Of a DNA stretch of 14,962 bases, positions 13,656 to 14,962 are shown in pieces; position 1 is the stretch's first letter; each line of letters starts with the position of its first letter. Below the pieces are notes generated by a model. It saw only the letters and a list, made by a program, of their open reading frames with translations. It did no database searches and had not been told where the DNA came from. The translations under genes and the position numbers were made by a program. Source of the stretch: Rhodospirillales bacterium (GTDB taxonomy: Bacteria; Pseudomonadota; Alphaproteobacteria; Rhodospirillales; Casp-alpha2); the NCBI GenBank assembly GCA_028282185.1, contig JANQIJ010000012.1, forward strand, positions 1-14,962, read 5' to 3'.

Positions 13656-14351
13656 TCATTCCTGGAAGTAGGCCTTGGCCTTCAACAACGACCGTTCCAC
13701 GGTCAGCGGCATCATCCCAGCGAAGGTATCCAGTTCGGCCAGCCAGTTCAATTCCTTGAAAACCTGGGCGTTGCGCAGGCGTTCGGCGATGCCCTTGTTG
13801 ACCTCCTGGGCCTTGCCGTAGATCTCGATCAGGCCCTCGAAACTGGTGTCCCAGTCCGGTTTCTGGGTCCCCCGAAAATACTGGCCCAGCAGGTAGAATC
13901 CCATGGACCGCAGGATCGTCAGTTCCATGTCCGCCAGCGGCATGTGATAGCGGGCCAACGGTTTGAAAAAGGCCATATGCGGACAGCCGCTGGTCGCCAT
14001 GACGAGGCCCAGGATCGAGCGCAACGCCGCCTGCGACGTGGTTTGCGCGGCCAGCACCTGGTCGTCGATCTCGATCGTCACCATGACCTGCTCAAAGGAC
14101 ACCATGCGACCGGCCCGGTGGCCGTAGTCGACCAAATGGGCGGCGACGGGGCAATGCCGGTGGGATTTTTCCGACAAGGGGCAATGGCCGCACTTGTGAT
14201 ATTCCAGGCGCGTCCAATCGGGCAGGCTTGCGGGATCCGGCCGGGCCTGTTCAACCGCCGGCAGGTCGATGTCGATGACGAAGGCGATGGGTTCGGCGCC
14301 TTCCCCTTCGATGGTATATCTGACCACCATGCGGTCGCTGTCACCGGCCAT
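13656..14351 (-). CDS. Conserved protein of unknown function with Cys/His cluster
   Basis: A 231-residue soluble protein that I do not recognise by function. An N-terminal beta-rich part (VVRYTIEGEG, IAFVIDIDL) is followed by KCGHCPLSEKSHRHCPVA (53-70), which has Cys54, Cys57, Cys67 and several His, and by SGCPHMAFFKPLARYH (121-136) with Cys123 and His125. These could together bind a metal or cofactor. The C-terminal half is helical. The layout is that of a conserved domain-of-unknown-function family, perhaps the one listed as DUF6901, though this is uncertain. The ATG at 14351 is preferred over the farthest upstream ATG at 14504 because GGAAGGA lies 9 nt before it and the extra 51 codons look non-coding; ATG 14330 is a second option. 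It is followed by the cupin gene about 75 nt downstream, possibly co-transcribed. Confidence 0.75.
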   Translation of the reverse strand: MAGDSDRMVVRYTIEGEGAEPIAFVIDIDLPAVEQARPDPASLPDWTRLEYHKCGHCPLSEKSHRHCPVAAHLVDYGHRAGRMVSFEQVMVTIEIDDQVLAAQTTSQAALRSILGLVMATSGCPHMAFFKPLARYHMPLADMELTILRSMGFYLLGQYFRGTQKPDWDTSFEGLIEIYGKAQEVNKGIAERLRNAQVFKELNWLAELDTFAGMMPLTVERSLLKAKAYFQE

Positions 14352-14529
14352 TCCGGGCCATCCTTCCAAGCCTGGCGCGCGATGCGCAGTCGTCCGCGGC
14401 AGGGGTAACGGCGCACCACCGGGGCGCACCAAGGTTTCGTCACCCAGAAAACCGCATTTTCGCAAGTTCAGGCAACGATAAAACATCACCGCCGAGCGAT
14501 GCACCGATCGCCAGCGACGGGCATCCCGC

Positions 14530-14962
14530 CTATACCACGGGGCTCAACCCGCCGTCGACGTTGATCGCCGCACCGTTGATGTAGGACCCGGCGTCGGACG
14601 CCAGGAAGCAGGCCGCGTTGGCGAATTCCTCGGCCCGGCCGAGCCGGCCCATGGGCAGGACCTTGCCCTGTTCCGCGTAATAGGCCTCCAAATCCTGGCC
14701 CTGGGCCTCGGCCCGGCGGACCCATTGGTCGCTTTCGATCTTGCCGACGTGCAGCGAGTTGACCAGCACGTTGTGCGGCGCGCCCTCACCGGCCAGCACC
14801 TTGGTCAGGGCCATGCCGGCGGCCCGGCTGACCGCCGTCGGCGCGCCCGCGGGCGGCGGCGCCTTGGCCCCGGAATTCAAAACGTTGATGATCCGGCCCC
14901 AGCGCCGTTCCGTCATCCCGGGAAAGGCCAGGCGGCAAAGCCGGATCGCCGCGAACAGCTTG
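14530..14962 (-). CDS. SDR-family protein, partial (5' end beyond window), atypical active site
   Basis: The frame runs off the right edge, so only the last 143 or so residues are visible. They follow the short-chain dehydrogenase/reductase pattern: KLFAAIRLCRLAFPGM, then RRWGRIINVLNSG (beta-5 and the catalytic Ser loop), then the helix with ALTKVLAGE. The segment NVLVNSLHVGKIESD corresponds to VRVNxxxPGxIxT. The end, with PMGRLGRAEEFANAACFLAS and INGAAINVDGG, is the classical SDR C-terminus. The YxxxK dyad is replaced: the segment aligned with YSASKAA reads TAVSRAA, giving Thr for Tyr and Arg for Lys. Either it is a divergent SDR subgroup or it is not a standard oxidoreductase. The cofactor-binding Gly motif lies outside the window. 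An ATG inside the frame at 14916 is internal to the family alignment and is not the start. Confidence 0.88.
   Translation of the reverse strand, partial: KLFAAIRLCRLAFPGMTERRWGRIINVLNSGAKAPPPAGAPTAVSRAAGMALTKVLAGEGAPHNVLVNSLHVGKIESDQWVRRAEAQGQDLEAYYAEQGKVLPMGRLGRAEEFANAACFLASDAGSYINGAAINVDGGLSPVV

Noticed and set aside
13344..14408. Long plus-strand ORF opposite the cupin and Cys/His protein genes
   Set aside because: Antisense shadow; the minus-strand products have clear family motifs and ribosome-binding sites.
14352..14504. N-terminal extension of the Cys/His protein to the ATG at 14504
   Set aside because: The added 51 codons are Pro/Arg-rich with no structure, while the ATG at 14351 has a good ribosome-binding site.

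Overview
The window is GC-rich chromosomal DNA that reads as an alphaproteobacterium, most likely in or near the Rhodospirillales. This rests on gene content and order (hisZ-purA and rluD-rpoH pairs, an alphaproteobacterial-looking sigma-32) and on codon use. The genus cannot be named from the sequence. No rRNA, tRNA, CRISPR array, insertion sequence, phage gene or plasmid function was found. The region looks like core chromosome with a few lineage-specific genes.

Layout, left to right. Minus strand 149-1756: a divergent gamma-glutamyltransferase-family Ntn hydrolase without a signal peptide. Plus strand 2113-2751: a small exported protein. Plus strand 2899-5406: hisZ (regulatory subunit of ATP phosphoribosyltransferase) and purA (adenylosuccinate synthetase). 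Plus strand 5764-8499: a two-gene operon encoding a tail-anchored pseudokinase and a multi-span membrane protein with a Pro/Ala-rich tail; this is the best candidate for an undescribed system. Minus strand 10753-8716: rluD followed by rpoH, with a 100-bp AT-rich island (21% G+C by hand count) at the rluD 3' end where the rpoH promoter should lie. Plus strand 10912-12813: a single-span small membrane protein, a JAMM metalloprotease and a low-specificity threonine aldolase, tightly packed. Plus strand 12885-12974: a possible 29-codon small ORF. Minus strand 14962-13002: a partial SDR-family protein lacking the YxxxK dyad, a Cys/His-containing conserved protein of unknown function, and a cupin of the 2,4'-dihydroxyacetophenone dioxygenase type.

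How the genes relate. hisZ and purA are both nucleotide-linked biosynthesis genes (histidine and AMP). RluD (ribosome pseudouridylation) and RpoH (heat-shock sigma factor) form a housekeeping pair in which the rluD 3' end probably doubles as rpoH control DNA. The pseudokinase and its membrane partner are separated by 3 bp and are probably one functional unit at the inner membrane. The JAMM protein and threonine aldolase overlap by 4 bp and are probably translationally coupled. The genes at the right end share a strand but have separate ribosome-binding sites and no obvious common pathway.
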